A DNA stretch of 5,768 bases from Euzebyaceae bacterium. Lineage in GTDB: Bacteria > Actinomycetota > Nitriliruptoria > Euzebyales > Egibacteraceae. This document shows, piece after piece, positions 4,857 to 5,768 of this stretch. The position numbers and the translations under genes are program-made. The number at the start of each line of letters is the position of its first letter. The stretch's first letter is position 1. The notes beneath the pieces were generated by a model. That model was not told the DNA's origin and did no database searches. It worked only from the letters and a program-made list of their open reading frames with translations. Location of the stretch: the NCBI GenBank assembly GCA_013696915.1, contig JACCXR010000399.1:1-5768 (forward strand), in the 5' to 3' direction.

Positions 4857-5768
4857 ATGATGGTGGTGATGGTGATCGCTGCGAAGTCCTCCGCTGCCCG
4901 GTACGGGCCGGGCCGTCTTGTGGTCGATGGGACAGACCGGGTGTTGCGCAGGAAGACGACGTTCGCGTTCAACCCCGCCGCAGTGCAGCAGGACGCGCTG
5001 CACGGGCTGTTGGGGGTGTGCTGCGAGGTCTACAACGCCGGGCTGGCCGAACGCCGCGACGCCTGGCGGTCCGCCGGGTTGAAGGTGAGCCTGTTCGACC
5101 AGTTCGGCCAGCTCACCGAACTGCGGGGGGTGCGCGACGACGTGTTCGCGTGGGGCGTGCAGCCGCTGCGGGGCGCGTTGCGGCGCCTGGATGAGGCCTA
5201 CGGCGCGTTCCTGCGGCGCTGCGCTGCCGGGCAGGCGCCGGGGTTGCCGCGGTTTCGGTCCCGCCGCCGGTTTGACACCGCCTGCTGGGACGAGCCGTCG
5301 TCGTGGAGGGTCGACCTCGACGCGCGGGCCCTGCGGATCCAAGGGGGCGGCAGGATCCGGCTGCCGAAGTCCGTGCGGCGGCAGCTGGGCCGGCTGACCG
5401 CCCGCGGGGGCACGCCGGTGACGTTGACGATCACCAGGAAACGGGCGGGTGGCAGCAGGGCGGCGCCGAGGTGGGTGTGGCGCGCCACCGTGGGCTGCAA
5501 CAATGTCGCGGTCGTGCGCAGCGAACCGGCGGCGGGGCGGGGGTCGGTGGTCGGCGGCGACCGCGGCGTGGCGGTGACGCTGGCGACCAGCGACGGCGCC
5601 CTGCACACGCTGCCGCGCTGGATGGCCGACGCGCGCGACCGGATCGTCGTCTCCCAGCAGCGACGGGCGCGCAAGCGCAAGGGCTCGCGGGCGTGGCGGG
5701 ACGCCAACCGGCGCATCGCCCGGGAGCACCGCAAGGTCGCGGCGCGCTCGGACAACTGGGCACGCGAC
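4857..5768 (+). CDS. tnpB: TnpB-family RNA-guided nuclease (IS200/IS605/IS607 orfB), 3' end outside window
   Basis: The frame is open for 304 residues to the right edge without a stop. TnpB nucleases are guided by an RNA from the element's right end and cut DNA next to a short motif, favouring retention of the element. The conserved core starts near RKTTFAFNP (about 32-40), then CCEVYNAGL, GVRDDVFAWGVQPLRGAL and FRSRRRFD. The first RuvC motif is VVGGDRGVAVTLATSDG, with catalytic Asp235 at codon 5559-5561; the usual form is GxDxG. The basic helical segment with ARKRKGS (about 262-304) is typical. The second RuvC acid, the CPxCG-type zinc ribbon and the third RuvC motif would lie beyond the window. 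The ATG at 4857 has no ribosome-binding site; GTG 4920 and GTG 4941 are alternatives, and the family core fits a start near 4941. No tnpA transposase gene is visible upstream. Confidence 0.9.
   Translation, partial: MMVVMVIAAKSSAARYGPGRLVVDGTDRVLRRKTTFAFNPAAVQQDALHGLLGVCCEVYNAGLAERRDAWRSAGLKVSLFDQFGQLTELRGVRDDVFAWGVQPLRGALRRLDEAYGAFLRRCAAGQAPGLPRFRSRRRFDTACWDEPSSWRVDLDARALRIQGGGRIRLPKSVRRQLGRLTARGGTPVTLTITRKRAGGSRAAPRWVWRATVGCNNVAVVRSEPAAGRGSVVGGDRGVAVTLATSDGALHTLPRWMADARDRIVVSQQRRARKRKGSRAWRDANRRIAREHRKVAARSDNWARD

Noticed and set aside
4842..4874. Minus-strand run of six histidines, as in a metal-binding peptide
   Set aside because: It is the antisense reading of the ATG/GTG triplet repeat at the head of tnpB, inside a shadow frame of that gene.
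1..5768. tRNA, rRNA, CRISPR array or riboswitch
   Set aside because: No spaced direct repeats, cloverleaf pattern or conserved rRNA stretch was seen. The gaps are short, apart from the element-end region before tnpB, which shows none of these.

Overview
The window is very GC-rich, with strong G/C bias at third codon positions, GTG starts and probable leaderless genes. The gene order identifies a high-GC actinomycete (Actinomycetota). The run anti-sigma-like gene, trxB, trxA, cwlM-type amidase homologue, then a convergent GNAT acetyltransferase matches the oriC-proximal segment of Mycobacterium tuberculosis (sigM, Rv3912, trxB2, trxC, cwlM, Rv3916c, parB, parA). I cannot name the genus. A Geodermatophilaceae/Frankia-like actinomycete would fit, but that is a guess.

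Layout. Positions 3-404 (+) hold the C-terminal end of a probable anti-sigma factor whose start lies outside the window. A minus-strand gene (393-881) for a zinc-finger protein with about four membrane helices overlaps it tail to tail by 12 bp and is transcribed divergently from trxB. trxB (982-1914) and trxA (2022-2348) form the thioredoxin system. Each is preceded by a match to the SigR/SigH disulfide-stress promoter consensus (GGAAT-N18/19-GTT), and the two matches share the 10-mer GGAATACCGC. The cwlM-like gene (2435-3562) follows, probably from its own promoter with a nearly leaderless GTG start. It has two peptidoglycan-binding domains and a degenerate amidase domain. A GNAT gene (3650-4330, minus) converges on it, and its start overlaps by 4 bp the end of a small gene for a single-span membrane protein (4327-4557, minus).

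From about 4620 to 4856 there is no supported gene. From 4857 to the window edge a TnpB-family RNA-guided nuclease gene (IS200/IS605/IS607-type orfB) is open and unfinished. It lies where parB would be expected.

How the genes work together. TrxB passes NADPH electrons to TrxA, and the two SigR/SigH-like promoters suggest induction by thiol oxidation, with an extra dose of TrxA. The CwlM-like protein has no signal peptide and lacks one expected zinc ligand, so it is more likely a cytoplasmic regulator of peptidoglycan precursor synthesis than a hydrolase. I found no clearly new defence or metabolic system. The points most worth following are the doubled stress promoter, the degenerate and tail-less CwlM homologue, the divergent zinc-finger membrane protein, and the TnpB insertion at the expected parB position.
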